From the NCBI RefSeq assembly GCF_022539505.1, contig NC_061514.1, positions 215,783,837-215,847,836 of the forward strand: a stretch of DNA of 64,000 bases, given 5' to 3'. Both the position numbers and the translations under genes were made by a program. The notes under the pieces were generated by a model. That model was not told the DNA's origin. It ran no database searches and was given only the letters and a program-made list of their open reading frames with translations. This document shows positions 32,340 to 44,478 of this stretch, one piece after another; within the stretch, counting starts at the first letter, position 1; the number at the start of each line of letters is the position of its first letter. Source of the stretch: Lolium rigidum. Lineage: Eukaryota > Streptophyta > Magnoliopsida > Poales > Poaceae.

Positions 32340-33652
32340 TCAAGTAACATCAAGAGATGAAGCATCAACATCATAATTTGTTCTAATAATAGAATCATAA
32401 GGTAACTTCATTCTCTTTCTAGGGAAGTGTTCCATACCTTTCTTGAGAGGAAATTGATATTTAATATTACCTTCCTTCATATCAATAGTAGCACCAACGG
32501 TTCGAAGAAAAGGTCTTCCCAATATAATGGGGCAAGATGCGTTGCATTCAATATCCAAGACAACAAAATCAACGGGGACAAGGTTATTGTTAACCATAAT
32601 ATCAACATTATCAACTCTCCCCAAAGGTTTCTTTTTAGCATTATCAGCGAGATTAACATCCAGATAACAGTTTTTCAATGGTGGCAAGTCAAGCATATCA
32701 TAGACTTTCTTAGGCATAACGAAATACTTGCACCAAGATCACATAAAGCATTACAATCAAAATCTTTGACCCTCATTTTAATGATGGGCTCCCAACCATC
32801 CTCTAGCTTTCTAGGAATAGAAGTTTCAAGTTTTAGTTTTTCTTCTCTAGCTTTTATGAGAGCATTTGTAATATGTTTTGTGAAAGCCAAGTTTACAGCG
32901 CTAGCATTGGGACTCTTAGCAAGTTTTTGTAAGAACTTTATAACTTCAGAGATGTGGCAATCATAAAAATCTAAATCATTACAATCTAAAGCAATGGGAT
33001 TATCATCCACAAAGTTGGAAAAACTTTCAGTAGTTTTATCACAGGCAGTTTCAGCAGTTTTAGCAGTTTCAGGTAATTTTGCGCGCTTTGCACTAGGAGT
33101 AGAAACATTGCCAACACCAATTATTTTACCATTAATAGTAGGAGGTGCAGCAACATGTGGATCATTAGCATTGCTAGTGGTGGTAATAGTCCAAACTTTA
33201 GCTACATTTTTCTCTTTAGCTAGTTTTTCATTTTCTTCTCTATCCCACCTAGCACGCAGTTCAGCCATTAATCTTATATTCTCATTAATTCTAACTTGGA
33301 TGGAATTTGCTGTAGTAACAATTTTATTTTCAATATCCTCAGGTTTAGCAGCCATTTTATTAATTAAAGAAGATTGTGACGCGAGACATGTATGAGATTC
33401 GGGTTTCAGCATTTGCAAGTTTAGTTTGCAACCCGAAATCTCCATATTCAGATTTTCAAGTTGATTTCCTATATTCTTCAACAAGGTAGATTGTTCATTC
33501 ATAGTTTTAGTAAACAATTTATTTTGCTCATATTGTGATTGCATAAAGCTCTTGGTGGATTTTTCAATTTCTAACATCTTTTCCTCATTAGGTGAAACAT
33601 ATCTACCATAAGAATTACCATTAGCGAGGATATGGCCTAGAATTTTGAGCAA
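32340..33652 (-). pseudogene. B: gag C-part and protease
   Basis: Frame 33652-32675 is gag C-terminus ending in the protease start (VKDFDCNALCDLGASISL; DLGAS is the active-site motif). An indel near 32715 moves to frame 32717-32340, which holds VPVDFVVLDIE and PIILGRPFLRTVGA, the conserved second half of the Athila-type protease. It ends at DASSLDVT with no RT following. Confidence 0.82.
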
Positions 33653-34382
33653 CCAATGAAGCTAACGGAACATTATTAGGATCAACATTAGTCCTACCAT
33701 TCACAAGCATAGACATAATAGCATCAATCTTATCACTCAAGGAAGAGGATTCTTCAACGAATTTACCTTCTTACCTTGTGGAGCTCTTTCCGTGTGCCAT
33801 TCGGAGTAATTAATCATCATATTATCAAGGAGCTTTGTTGCTTCACCAAGAGTGATGGACATAAAGGTACCTCCAGCAGACTGAATCCAATAAATTCCGT
33901 GAAGAAAAATTTAGTCCTGCATAGAAGGTTTGGATGATCATCCAAGTAGTCAGTCCATGGGTTGGGCAATTTTTAACCAAAGATTTCATTCTTTCCCAAG
34001 CTTGAGAAACATGTTCATTATCCAATTGTTTAAAATTCATTATGCTACTCCTCAAAGATATAATTTTAGCAGGGGGATAATATCTACCAATAAAAGCATC
34101 CTTGCATTTAGTCCAGGAATCAATACTATTCTTAGGCAGAGATAGCAACCATTCTTTAGCTCTTCCTCTTAATGAGAAAGGAAACAATTTTAATTTTATA
34201 ATGTCACCATCTACATCTTTATACTTTTGCATTTCACATAGTTCAACAAAATTATTGAGATGGGCAGCAGCATCATCAGAACTAACACCAGAAAATTGCT
34301 CTCTCATGACAAGATTCAGTAAAGCAGGTTTAATTTCAAAGAATTCTCGCTGTAGTAGCGAGGTGGAGCAATAGGTGTGCAT
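33653..34382 (-). pseudogene. B: gag capsid region
   Basis: The frame at 34382-33843 carries the Athila-type capsid (GVSSDDAAAHLNNFVELCEM, LKLFPFSLRGRAKEWLLSL, CKDAFIGRYYPPAK). The frame is lost near 33890 and the following 200 bases to 33653 are out of frame. An upstream start is not clear. Non-functional. Confidence 0.8.
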
Positions 34383-34669
34383 AAGAAATCATTATTATTT
34401 GTGCTAGTGAAGTCACACAACTTAGTATTTTCAGGGTGGCCATTTTAGCAATAGTAAATAAAACAAACTAGATAAAGTAAATGCAAGTAAACTAATTTTT
34501 TTGTGTTTTTGATATAGCAAACAAGACAAGTAAATAAAGTAAAACTAGCAACTAATTTTTTTGTGTTTTGATATAATGCAGCAAACAAAGTAGTAAATAA
34601 AATAAAGCAAGACAAAAACAAAGTAAAGAGATTGAGAAGTGGAGACTCCCCTTGCAGCGTGTCTTGATC
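34383..34669 (-). other. B: leader
   Basis: AT-rich stretch between the primer site and gag with two near-repeats of actaatttttttgtgtttt (34490-34510 and 34550-34570). No ORF. Confidence 0.6.
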
Positions 34670-34687
34670 TCCCCGACAACGGCGCCG
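34670..34687 (-). other. B primer-binding site
   Basis: The minus strand reads CGGCGCCGTTGTCGGGGA, 12 bases inside the 5' LTR; one base off the TGGCGCCGTTG-type site used by Athila elements (tRNA-Asp type). Confidence 0.8.
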
Positions 34688-34699
34688 GAAAAATATGCT

Positions 34700-36302
34700 T
34701 GATGGCGTGTATTTCACACGTTCGTTGGGAAACCCAAGAGGAAGGTATGATGCGCACGGCAGCAAGTTTTCCCTCGGAAAGAAACCAAGGTTTATCGAAC
34801 CAGGAGGAGCCAAGAAGCACGTTGAAGGTTGATGGCGGCGGGATGTAGTGCGGCGCAACACCGGGATTACGGCGCCAACGTGGAACCTGCACAACACAAC
34901 CAAAGTACTTTGCCCCAACGAAACAGGTGAGGTTGTCAATCTCACCGGCTTGCTTTAACAAAGGATTAACCGTATTGTGTGGAAGATGATTGTTTGCGAG
35001 AGAAAACAGTAAAGAACAAGTATTGCAGCAGATTTGTATTTCAGTATTAAAGAATGGACCGGGGTCCACGAGTTCACTAGAGGTGTCTCTCCCATAAGAT
35101 AAAAGCATGTTGGGTGAACAAATTACGATCGGGCAATTGACAAATAGAGAGGGCATAACAATGCACATACATGTCATGATAAGTACAGTGAGATTTTATT
35201 GGGCATTACGACAAAGTACATAGACCGCCATCCAATCGCATCTATGCCTAAAAAGTCCACCTTCGAGGTTATCATCCGAACCCCTTCCGGTATTAAGTTG
35301 CAAAGCAACGGACAATTGCATTAAGTATGGTGCGTAATGTAATCGACAACTACATCCTTAGACATAGCATCAATGTTTTATCCCTAGTGGCAACAAGCAC
35401 AGCACAACCTTAGAACTTTCTGTCACATCGTCCCGTGTGTCAATGCAGGCATGAACCCACTATCGAGCATAAATACTCCCTCTTGGAGTTAAGAGCAAAA
35501 ACTTGGCCAGAGCCTCTACTAATAAAGGAGAGCATGCAAGATCATAAACAACACATATGTAATAACTTGATAATTAACATAACATGGTATTCTCTATCCA
35601 TCGGATCCCGACAAACACAACATAGAGTATTACAGATAGATGATCTTGATCATGTTAGGCAGCTCACAAGATCCAACAATGAAGCACAATGAGGAGAAGA
35701 CAACCATCTAGCTACTTCTATGGACCCATAGTCCAGGGGTGAACTACTCACTCATCACTCCGGAGGCGACCATGGCGGTGTAGAGTCCTCCGGAGATGAA
35801 TCCCCTCTCCGGCAGGGTGCCGGAGGAGATCTCCAGAATCCCCCGAGATGGGATTGGCGGCGGCGGCATCTCAGTAAGGTTTTCCGTATCGTGGTTCTTC
35901 GCATCAGGGGTTTCACGACGGAGGCTTTAAGTAGGCGGAAGGGCAACGTGGGGGGCCACACGGGGGCCCCACACCATAGGTCAGGGCGGCCAAGACCTGG
36001 GCCGCTCCGCCCTATGGTGGCGGCCCCTCGTGGCCCCACTTCGACTCCTCTTCGGTCTTCCGGAAGCTTCGTGGCAAAATAGGACCCTGGGTCTTGATTT
36101 CGTCCAATTCCGAGAATATTTCGTTACTAGGATTTCTGAAACCAAAAACAGCAGAAAACAGCAACTGGCTCTTCGGCATCTTGTTAATAGGTTAGTTCCA
36201 GAAAATGCACGAATATGACATAAAGTGTGCATAAAACATGTAGGTATCATCAATAATATGGCATGGAACATAAGAAATTATCGATACGTCGGAGACTTAT
36301 CA
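34700..36302 (-). repeat. B 5' LTR
   Basis: Pairs with 12902-14503. Plus-strand ends are TGATGGCG and CTTATCA. Short ORFs inside it are not genes. Confidence 0.9.
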
Positions 36303-37671
36303 GTGGGGCAAGGCCCTACAAAATGCTTTTGATGAATTGAAAAAATGACTCACCGAGGCACCACTTCTCGTTCTTCCGAACTTTGCCAAAACTTTTGAAA
36401 TTGAATGTGATGCGAGTGGACTTGGAATTGGTGGTGTCCTTATGAAAGATGGAAAACCCGTGGCATATCATAGTGAGAAGTTGGATGGTGCACGCCTCAA
36501 CTATCCTATATATGACAAGGAACTTTATGCGCTAGTTCGAGTTCTTGAAGTTTGGCAACATTACCTTTGGCCAAAAGAGTTTGTTATTCACTCCAACCAT
36601 CAGTCTTTGAAGTATTTGAAAAGTCAAACCTATTTGAACAAAAGACGTGCAAAATGGGTTGAGTTCATTGAGTCCTTTCCATATGTAATCAAATACAAGA
36701 AGGGCAAGGACAATGTAGTTGCGAAATCTCTTTCCCGCAAGCTCACCCTTTTACTCACTCGATTGGATTTCCATGTTTTGGGTCTTGATGAAATCAAAGA
36801 CCTATATGCCTCCGATACCTTCTTTGGCCCAATTTTTGCAAAGTGTTCTATTGAAAATGGCATTGATGATTTATATTTGCACCAAGGATTCTTGTTCAAG
36901 GGCAACAAACTTTGTATTCACATGTCTTCGCTTCGCCTTTTGCTCTTACAAGAATCGCATGGTGGTGGTCTTATGGGACACTTTGGACGAGAGAAGACGT
37001 ATGCAATGCTTTCAACTCCCTACTATTGGCCAAGAATGTACCGCGACGTCGAACGCCTTTGCCAACGGTGCACAACATGCTTACAAGCTAAGTCCACTTA
37101 CAATCCCTATGGCCTTTATACACCGTTGCCTATTCCTTATGCTCCTTGGTCTGATATAAGCATGGCCTTTGTACTAGCATTGCCTCGAAATAAATATGGT
37201 CATGATTCAGTTTTTGTGGTGGTTGATAGATTCTCCAAAATGGCTCATTTTATAACTTGCTCCCAAACGGATGATGCTTCACATATTGCCTCCTTGTTTT
37301 TTTTAGGGAAATTGTGAGACTCCACGGTGTACCAAGAAGCATTGTCTCGGACCAAGATGTCAAATTCATGAGCTACCTTTGGAAGACACTAATGAACAAG
37401 TTCAACGTCAAGCTTTTGTTCTCATCATCCTCGCACCCACAAACCGATGGGCAAACCGAAGTGGTGAACTGAAGCCTCTCCACACTACTACGAGTCCTTG
37501 TCAAGAAGAATTTGTAATCATGGGAAGATTGCATCCCACATGCGGAGTTTGCCTACAACCGCGCCGAGCACTCAACAACAATGAGAAGTCCGTTCATGGT
37601 CGTATATGGGTTCAAACCACCAATGGAAATCGACCTACTTCCTCTTCCGCTACATGAGCAAGTAAACATGA
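36303..37671 (+). pseudogene. A: RNase H and integrase, cut by the CACTA
   Basis: Resumes A pol in phase with 12901 (the duplicated gtggg counted once). RNase H motifs [20 protein letters not shown] (D changed to N) and NVVAKSLS (normally ADALS). The integrase zinc finger ends RLCQRCTTC; core DISMAFV has A where the first catalytic D is expected. An in-frame TGA at 36346, a T-run indel near 37300 and TGA/TAA stops near 37469 and 37516 follow. It ends after LPLPLHEQ at 37671, where the CACTA begins. Dead on several counts, consistent with A being the oldest layer. Confidence 0.9.
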
Positions 37672-37694
37672 CACTACTAGGAAAAAGGCAATTA

Positions 37695-37855
37695 GTGGCG
37701 CACCACATATAGCCTTCAGTGGCGCACTAGTGGTGCGCCACTGTTATCACGCCACTGCTAACTCCTAGTAGTGGCGCACTAGGGGTGCGCCACTACTAGC
37801 CTGGATACCAGTGGCGCACTGCATGGTGCGCCATTGACATGTCCAGCAGTGCGCC
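37695..37855. repeat. CACTA subterminal repeats, first block
   Basis: Seven or more copies of (A/T)GTGGCGCAC or its complement GTGCGCCAC in both orientations. Continued at 44364-44478 and 59066-59255. In CACTA elements such motifs bind the TnpA-type protein. Confidence 0.85.
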
Positions 37856-38885
37856 TGATGAGGTCTAAGACCCCGTGTGTGGCCCGATCTTGCGGTTGAC
37901 CCGAAATCCAAGGAGGGAGTGAGGGAGAGCGCGAAGAACACGATGAACACGATGAACACGAAGAACTCACGCACACACACCAACCCGATACAATCGATAC
38001 TTACCCCTGTGGCTCGATGGACCACGCCAATAGAATCAACCCGGGAGAGACGCTCGGTAGAATCCCGGAGTGAGAGATCGGTGAGGGAGATGAATCTAGG
38101 AGTGGGAGAGAGAGTGGGTAGCACTAGAATCTCACACTCACAAATCCAATCATCCAACAAGGGTAGCCTTGATACAAAGGGGATGAAACCCTAGGGAGAC
38201 AAAGCTCAAATCCATGTCTAAGCCTAAATCTTGTCTAAAGAGGTAAGGGGTGACCTAGGTGCTTATATAGTCATACAAGGCAGCTTGGGTCGAACAGGTA
38301 AGTGGTGGACCGACTTGGGCCGTTTGGTGGGTCATTCCCGTCGAGATCCGGTTTGGGTCCGGTCCGACCGGGCTCGTGACCGGGCTGTCCGGTCAAGGGT
38401 CCGGTCCGACCGGGCTCGTGGCCGGGCTGTCCGGTCAGGGGTCCGGTCGACCGGTCGGAAACCGGGAAACTGCGAGGTTTCCGGTCTTCGCCCGGTACGA
38501 GGGAGCTGCGCCCGGTTGGGCGCCCGGTTGACCGGGCCTGGGACCGGACGGCCCGGTTGTGGGTCCGGTCTGACCGGGTCCTGGACCGGCCAGGCTGGGC
38601 CTCTTCCTCCCGCCTCTTCTTCCTCTTCCTTCTTCTCTTCTTTCCTTCTTCTTCTCCTCTTCCTTGCACCATGGGAGTTCCTTCTCTCTTGGTCCTTGTC
38701 GATGTCGGCACCTATAGACACAATGATGATAGGCATGAGGTAGCATACCATTCACGTTGGTGTTGAGGTCGACCATAGAGAGGAAAGGGTTCACCTTGAC
38801 ATATATGGCGGGGGTTTGTGTTGTTGGTCCACTTGGGGGACTCCTTGGCCATGGTGTAGCATCGACGATAGGCGGGGCTGCATCA
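37856..38885 (-). repeat. F1 3' LTR
   Basis: TGATGAGG to CTGCATCA. TATA region at about 38261-38268 (gcttatatagt), one base changed from the other copies. CCGGTC array 38348-38590. Confidence 0.92.
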
Positions 38886-38902
38886 TCTCCCCCCCCTTGG
38901 GG
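38886..38902 (-). other. F1 polypurine tract
   Basis: Minus strand CCCCAAGGGGGGGGAGA, directly before TGATGCAG. Confidence 0.82.
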
Positions 38903-38930
38903 AAGAGTCGTCCTCGACTCTTGCTCCTCC

Positions 38931-41900
38931 TCACCGATGAGGTAGTCCATGATGGTTGTCCCATGTAGAGTTGGGTAGTCGCGGTCGAAGAAGAACTTGG
39001 AGAAAAACCACTTGCGAAGGGAAAGCTCCAAGAGACATTTGGCAAAAAATGGGAACCAAAATAGTGTGGGTGTATCCAACATGTGGAAGGGCAAAAATTT
39101 GTGCATGTAAGAGTTGTATGGTGTCAAAAATGTGTGGTGTAGCCTTGTCCCAAGCAAATGGAACAAACAAAAGGCAAGTATCGGCGGCAAAATTTGGGGC
39201 AAAATTGTTATGTGCAATGGCAATGCGATGGAGACTTCGAGCTTGGTAGAGTATGGTTGGCGTGAGCCTAGTATGGGTATCCTCAAGTGTCAAAGAATCC
39301 AATGCCAATGCCAAAGATGAAATGAAAAATCCAAAGAAGAGCAACTTTTTGCGTGACATGTGGCACAAGATGCATAAGGTGTCTCTCACATGTATGACAT
39401 GGTCCTTGAGATTCTCGGAGTGTATGATGATAACATCAAGACATACAACAACCATTGTGCCAACAAGATGTGTCAAGATATGTTGCATAAGAAGCAAAAG
39501 AGGTGACGAGGAATTGGACCAAACCGGAAACTCGACAAGGCAAGTCGGAAACACATGAGGGCGAAGGCTTGTGGGAACATACCCTTTGGTGTGATTCCCG
39601 CGGGTTAGGTCCTTGTTGGGGTAGCTCTCAATTGCGCGTTTCGTGAGCTCATGCTCCGTAGCGGTGGAAGTAGTCATTCGGGTACCTATACACACAAAAG
39701 AGAAAACAAAAAGCGTGTGTGCATGGTAGAGGAACACATCATCCATCATGATGTTCCATGTCTTGTGCACATCACCATTAGTGTCAACCAAGATAGTATG
39801 AAATGCATGGCGATGGTGCATATGGCAAGAAGGTGCATTCATGGCATGTGGTAACTCATGATCATCAAAAATAGAGAAGGCTATGGGGGCCATCTCATGG
39901 ACAATGAAATAAGCATTCTTGCATACCAAGCATAAGAAAGAGCAATTGTTCACAATCTTGGATGCAAGGATCATGGAATGGTGTAAACATTTGGGGCAAA
40001 GCATGTGGAACATGTTATCATTGTTGTCGACGACCCTATGTAAAGAGCAAGTGTTCATCAAGGGTGTCACAACACTAGCATGATCATAATCATTATCATC
40101 GCAAGCAATACATGGTAAAGAGCAAGTGGTCGACTTATTGCAAGCAATGGTGGAAAATTGGAAGCTCTCATAGCATGGCATGGTCATGGTATCACAAGCA
40201 TTCACTTCCACATGATCAACAATGTTATCAAGCAAAGCATCACATGGGAAAGTGAAAGTAGCATGTGAAGTAGCAAATGGATCATCGAGATCATGCATGC
40301 ACTCATAAGTCATCATGTCCACTAGTGGGATCATGGTATCATCAACACCTATGTTGTTACCTTTGTAGGCCGACTCATTTGAGGTAGGTGTTGTGGAAGT
40401 AGGAGGATCCATGTGGTCGACATGTCCATCTTGGAGCAAGCATGGTGAGATGTCATCATCTTCATGCACCATGTACATCGTCTCCATGAGCGGGAACTCA
40501 TCCTCCGTGGAACCTAGTGCAACATAAGAAGACACAAACGAGGGAGAGGTTAATGTGTTAGCAAAAGCGATGTCCTCCATGGACCTATCATCTACCTCTC
40601 TCAACTCACTTTGTGTATCACTCATGTCCTCCAAACGGAAGCACTCAAACTCACATATGGGGTGGAAGTCACTCAACTCACTATCACTCTCACTCAAGTG
40701 GGCTAAGTGGCTCTCACGCTCACATGGGATTGGTACAAACTCATTGATCAAGCATAGGGGAGTAGGCTCGACTTTCTCATCTCCGTGCGCCTCCTTGGTT
40801 GAAGGGAAATTCCCATGCTCAACCATCTCAACTCCATCCGCCTCCATAGGTGAAGGGAGAATCCCATGATCACCATGCTCAACTCCATCGCCTCCCAAGT
40901 CATCCTCAAGCGGTGGCACCATAGTGTCGTAGAGAGCGAGGCGCCGATCCACATCATCCTTGAGTTGACCTTGTAGATCTCCATCTTGAAGTGTGGGCGC
41001 AATAGGAATCTTGGGGACTTGTGCTTGGAGCTTGTCGAAGTAGAGCGTCTTGGCACTTGGCGTTGTGCATTGCCATGCCACGTGACCCTTGGCCTTGCAC
41101 ACCTCACATAGGAGATTGGGACATTCCCGTGGAGGGTGGCCTTGTTGCTTGCACTTGTAGCATCGGAGTCCATAGGCACGTGACGAGGTAGAGGCCATTG
41201 TGGTGGTGGCACAAGAGGTGGAAGTCGCCTTATGAGGAAGGTATGCTCGATGTGCACTTGCCATCCTTGGAGTGGTAGGCACCCTATCATGGTGTTTGTC
41301 GCCTTCATGTCGAGGCTCTCGTCTTCGTGCATCATCACCATGGCTTGAGTGGTGTCGTCGAAGACTCGTGGAAGATGTTGGTCGATGGCGATGATGAAGT
41401 GGCTTGTGGTGGCGAAGCTCATGTGGTGACGTATGTCGATGACGGTCCTTGCCATGCCGAGATGATGGCTCATGCGACTTGGCATGTTGCTTGCGGCGCC
41501 TTGTGGAGCTTGGAGAAGAGTGTCGATGACGCTCATGATGGGGACGCTCTTGATGCTCCATATGGTGTACTTGAAGTCGACGATCTTGTGCATAAGCACT
41601 CTCATGGTGGCGCCTTGTGGAGCTCGTAGACGAGTGTCGATGACGATCATGGTGAGGACGCTCTTGATGATCCATATGATGGTGCCATCGTGGAGGTCCT
41701 CTATCCTCATATGTAGCTCCATTGGCCAAGTAGGTGACTAGGGTGAGGCTCCGCCATGGTGTCGATGTCGTAGGCGTGGCGTTGCTCCACCATGTCGTCC
41801 ATGCTTGATGAGCCATTGTCGATGTAGAGCTCGTCGAAGTCGTCCTCAAGGTGGTGCTCCACCATGTCGTCCATGTCGATGATGCTTGAGGAGCCATGGT

Positions 41901-42057
41901 CGTTGTCGAGCTCCTCGATGTCGGAGATGTCGGTGATGCTTGGGGAGCCATAGTCGGAGTAGAGCTCCACATGTTCCTCCACATCCGCGGTGCTTGAAGA
42001 GGTATCCTCCTCGAAGTGCCCCATGTACTCCTCCGTATCTTCTTCGTCGCTATACAT
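38931..42057 (-). pseudogene. F1: zinc-knuckle/decayed-RT ORF, two frameshifts
   Basis: The natural start is the ATG at 42057 (MYSDEEDTEEYMGHFEED). One extra G near 41741 shifts the frame (CTAGGGTGAGG here, CTAGGTGAGG in F2 and F3). From there the frame is open to about 39050, where an extra A in a homopolymer shifts it again near the C-terminus. Content matches F3: His/Arg-rich region, CYKCKQQGHPPREC, CEVCKAKGHVAWQC, unrecognised middle, RT remnant with VVVCLDV. The 1,044-codon ORF seen from 42065 starts in the wrong frame. Confidence 0.82.
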
Positions 42058-43314
42058 GTTAGCACGACAAGATCTATATGGTGTATGTTAGTGGAAGGAG
42101 ACTACCTCGCACTCTTACCAAGGTAAGATAGTATTGGGGCAATCAACCAAGCCAAAAGTAAGATCAAGTGTATCGGGGACACACGCAAAACCACACGCAA
42201 AAGCTAGCAAATATGGTGTTAGGCGAGTGTTGTGGAAAGCCAAAAGACAAATCCAAGATCGAGTATGTTGTTAAAAGTGGGTAAGGTCCAAAAATCCAAA
42301 TGTCAATGTGAAGATCACTATAAACACGGAAAAAGGTTGCGGAACACACACACGAGATAAGCGGGGTTAGTGCAACCAAAAGTGAGCGGAAAAGTGTATG
42401 TACGGATGCTCGGTGTCACACTAACACAAGGAGAGGCAAAGCTTTGGTTGCAAAAGAAGAGACAACTAGATTCACACGCGGCCTCTCTTCTCGTATCTCT
42501 CTTTGCTTAAAAGCCTTTTCTCTTTTGTATATGGTGGCACTTGCACTCGTTGTATCTTTGGTGGCACTTGGACACTTTTGTATGTATGGGCGTATGGATG
42601 TATGGATGTATGGTGCTACTCGCACTCTTTTTGTGTTTTTGGGGCTTTTTCACGCACTATGTTAGCGTTAGCCTCGCTCTTGCTATCTTGCCACACGAGT
42701 GTTTGCTTGGATGCCTTACTCAACACGACACACACACCTCACCATGCGGGGCCACGTGCAATGTCTCGCAACACTAGACAAGCAATGCTCGATGGGATAG
42801 ATCGCAAAAGGAAGAGGGGTTACAAGGTGACAATCGCAAGTTATACCTGCGATGGTGGTGGTGGTGGTGGTGGTGGTGGAGATCGCCGGATGTCGAGGTC
42901 GAAGGGGGCGCGAAGATGCGTCGCCCGGTTGTTGGCCCGGTTGGACCGGGTTGTGGACCGGCTCGTCCGGTTGTCCGGCCGGTTGACCGGAGTCCGGACC
43001 GGCCCGGCCGGTCGGTAGCCTCGGTTGACCGGCTGCTCAACCGGATTTCGCGGGATGAGCTTTCTCTCTCGTTCTTCACGAAAACCAAGCCAAATCGACC
43101 AAATCGAAGGGAAACGATGGAATTGGAGGCTCAAAGCTGGGGAAATAGTAGATCAAGCACAACAACTCCAAATCCACGGACCAAAACCACTCAAAACGCA
43201 ACCAAATCACAGATCGGTCAAGAGGCAATTTGGGGCTATTTTTGGGAATTTTTTTTGGAAAATTTTCTAGGGACGAAATTGGATGGGTGGGGGGTCAAAT
43301 CCGCGGAAACCAAA
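42058..43314 (-). other. F1: untranslated leader
   Basis: Aligns with the leaders of E, F2 and F3. (GGT)n at 42851-42880, CCGGTT/GACCGG cluster 42922-43045, and only two to three atggatgt units near 42594. No gene. Confidence 0.72.
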
Positions 43315-43328
43315 GGCTGCTGATACCA
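43315..43328 (-). other. F1 primer-binding site
   Basis: TGGTATCAGCAGCC (minus), two bases inside the 5' LTR. Confidence 0.78.
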
Positions 43329-43330
43329 TA

Positions 43331-44358
43331 TGATGAGGTCTAAGACCCCGTGTGTGGCCCGATCTTGCGGTTGACCCGAAATCCAAGGAGGGAGTGAGGG
43401 AGAGCGCGAAGAACACGATGAACACGATGAACACGAAGAACTCACGCACGCACACCAACCCGATACAATCGATACTTACCCCCGTGGCTCGATGGACCAC
43501 GCCAATAGAATCAACCCGGGAGAGACGCTCGGTAGAATCCCGGAGTGAGAGATCGGTGAGGGAGATGAATCTAGGAGTGGGAGAGAGAGTGGGTAGCACT
43601 AGAATCTCACACTCACAAATCCAATCATCCAACAAGGGTAGCCTTGATACAAAGGGGATGAAACCCTAGGGAGACAAAGCTCAAATCCATGTCTAAGCCT
43701 AAATCTTGTCTAAAGAGGTAAGGGGGTGACCTAGGTGCTTATATAGGCATACAAGGCAGCTTGGGCCGAACAGGTAAGTGGTGGACCGACTTGGGCCGTT
43801 TGGTGGGTCATTCCCGTCAGATCCGGTTTGGGTCCGGTCTGACCGGGCTCGTGACCGGCTGTCCGGTCAAGGGTCCGGTCCGACCGGGCTCGTGACCGGG
43901 CTGTCCGGTCGGGGTCCGGTCGACCGGTCGGAAACCGGAAACTGCGAGGTTTCCGGTCTTCGCCCGTACGAGGGAGCTGCGCCCGGTTGGGCGCCCGGCT
44001 GACCGGGCTCCGGGACCGGACGGCCCGGTTGTGGGTCCGGTCCGACCGGGTCCTCGGACCGGCCAGGCCGGGCCTCTTCCTCCCGCCTCTTCTTCCTCTT
44101 CCTTCTTCTCTTCTTTCCTTCTTCTTCTCCTCTTCCTTGCACCATGGGAGTTCCTTCTCTCTTGGTCCTTGTCGATGTCGGCACCTATAGACACAATGAT
44201 GATAGGCATGAGGTAGCATACCATTCACGTTGGTGTTGAGGTCGACCATAGAGAGGAAAGGGTTCACCTTGACATATATGGCGGGGGTTTGTGTTGTTGG
44301 TCCACTTGGGGGACTCCTTGGCCATGGTGTAGCATCGACGATAGGCGGGGCTGCATCA
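43331..44358 (-). repeat. F1 5' LTR
   Basis: Pairs with 37856-38885. The TATA box (minus CCTATATAAG) is at about 43739-43748. Confidence 0.92.
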
Positions 44359-44363
44359 GCGCC

Positions 44364-44478
44364 ACTATTACTCCAAAGTGGTGCGCCACTGTTGGTCAGT
44401 GGCAGTGCGCCACCACTGTGTAGACGAGGTGCGCCACTGCTACCGTTTTGCGTGCGCCACTGTTTCAGCGAGGTGGTG
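44364..44478. repeat. CACTA subterminal repeats, second block
   Basis: GTGCGCCAC-type motifs between F1 and H; continues 37855 and is continued by 59066. Confidence 0.82.

Larger units (their letters stand above)
12902..36302 (-). mobile_element. B: Athila-like non-autonomous LTR retrotransposon (gag-protease only)
   Basis: It is bounded by TSD gtggg (12897-12901 and 36303-36307). LTRs of 1,602 and 1,603 bp start TGATAAGTC/TGATACGTC and end CACGCCATCA on the minus strand. The primer-binding site is of the type TGGCGCCGTTGTCGGGGA, as in Athila elements. Only gag and protease pieces are found. RT, RNase H, integrase and envelope-like genes are absent, although the internal sequence outside E totals about 5 kb. 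E is inserted at 15500-30743. Family naming (Sabrina or WHAM group) needs a repeat library. Confidence 0.85.
37856..44358 (-). mobile_element. F1: non-autonomous E-related retrotransposon in the CACTA
   Basis: TSD gcgcc (37851-37855 and 44359-44363). LTRs 37856-38885 (1,030 bp) and 43331-44358 (1,028 bp). Met-type primer site at 43315-43328, polypurine tract at 38886-38902, and one long ORF with two frameshifts relative to F3. Nearly identical to F3 along the whole interior. Confidence 0.92.
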
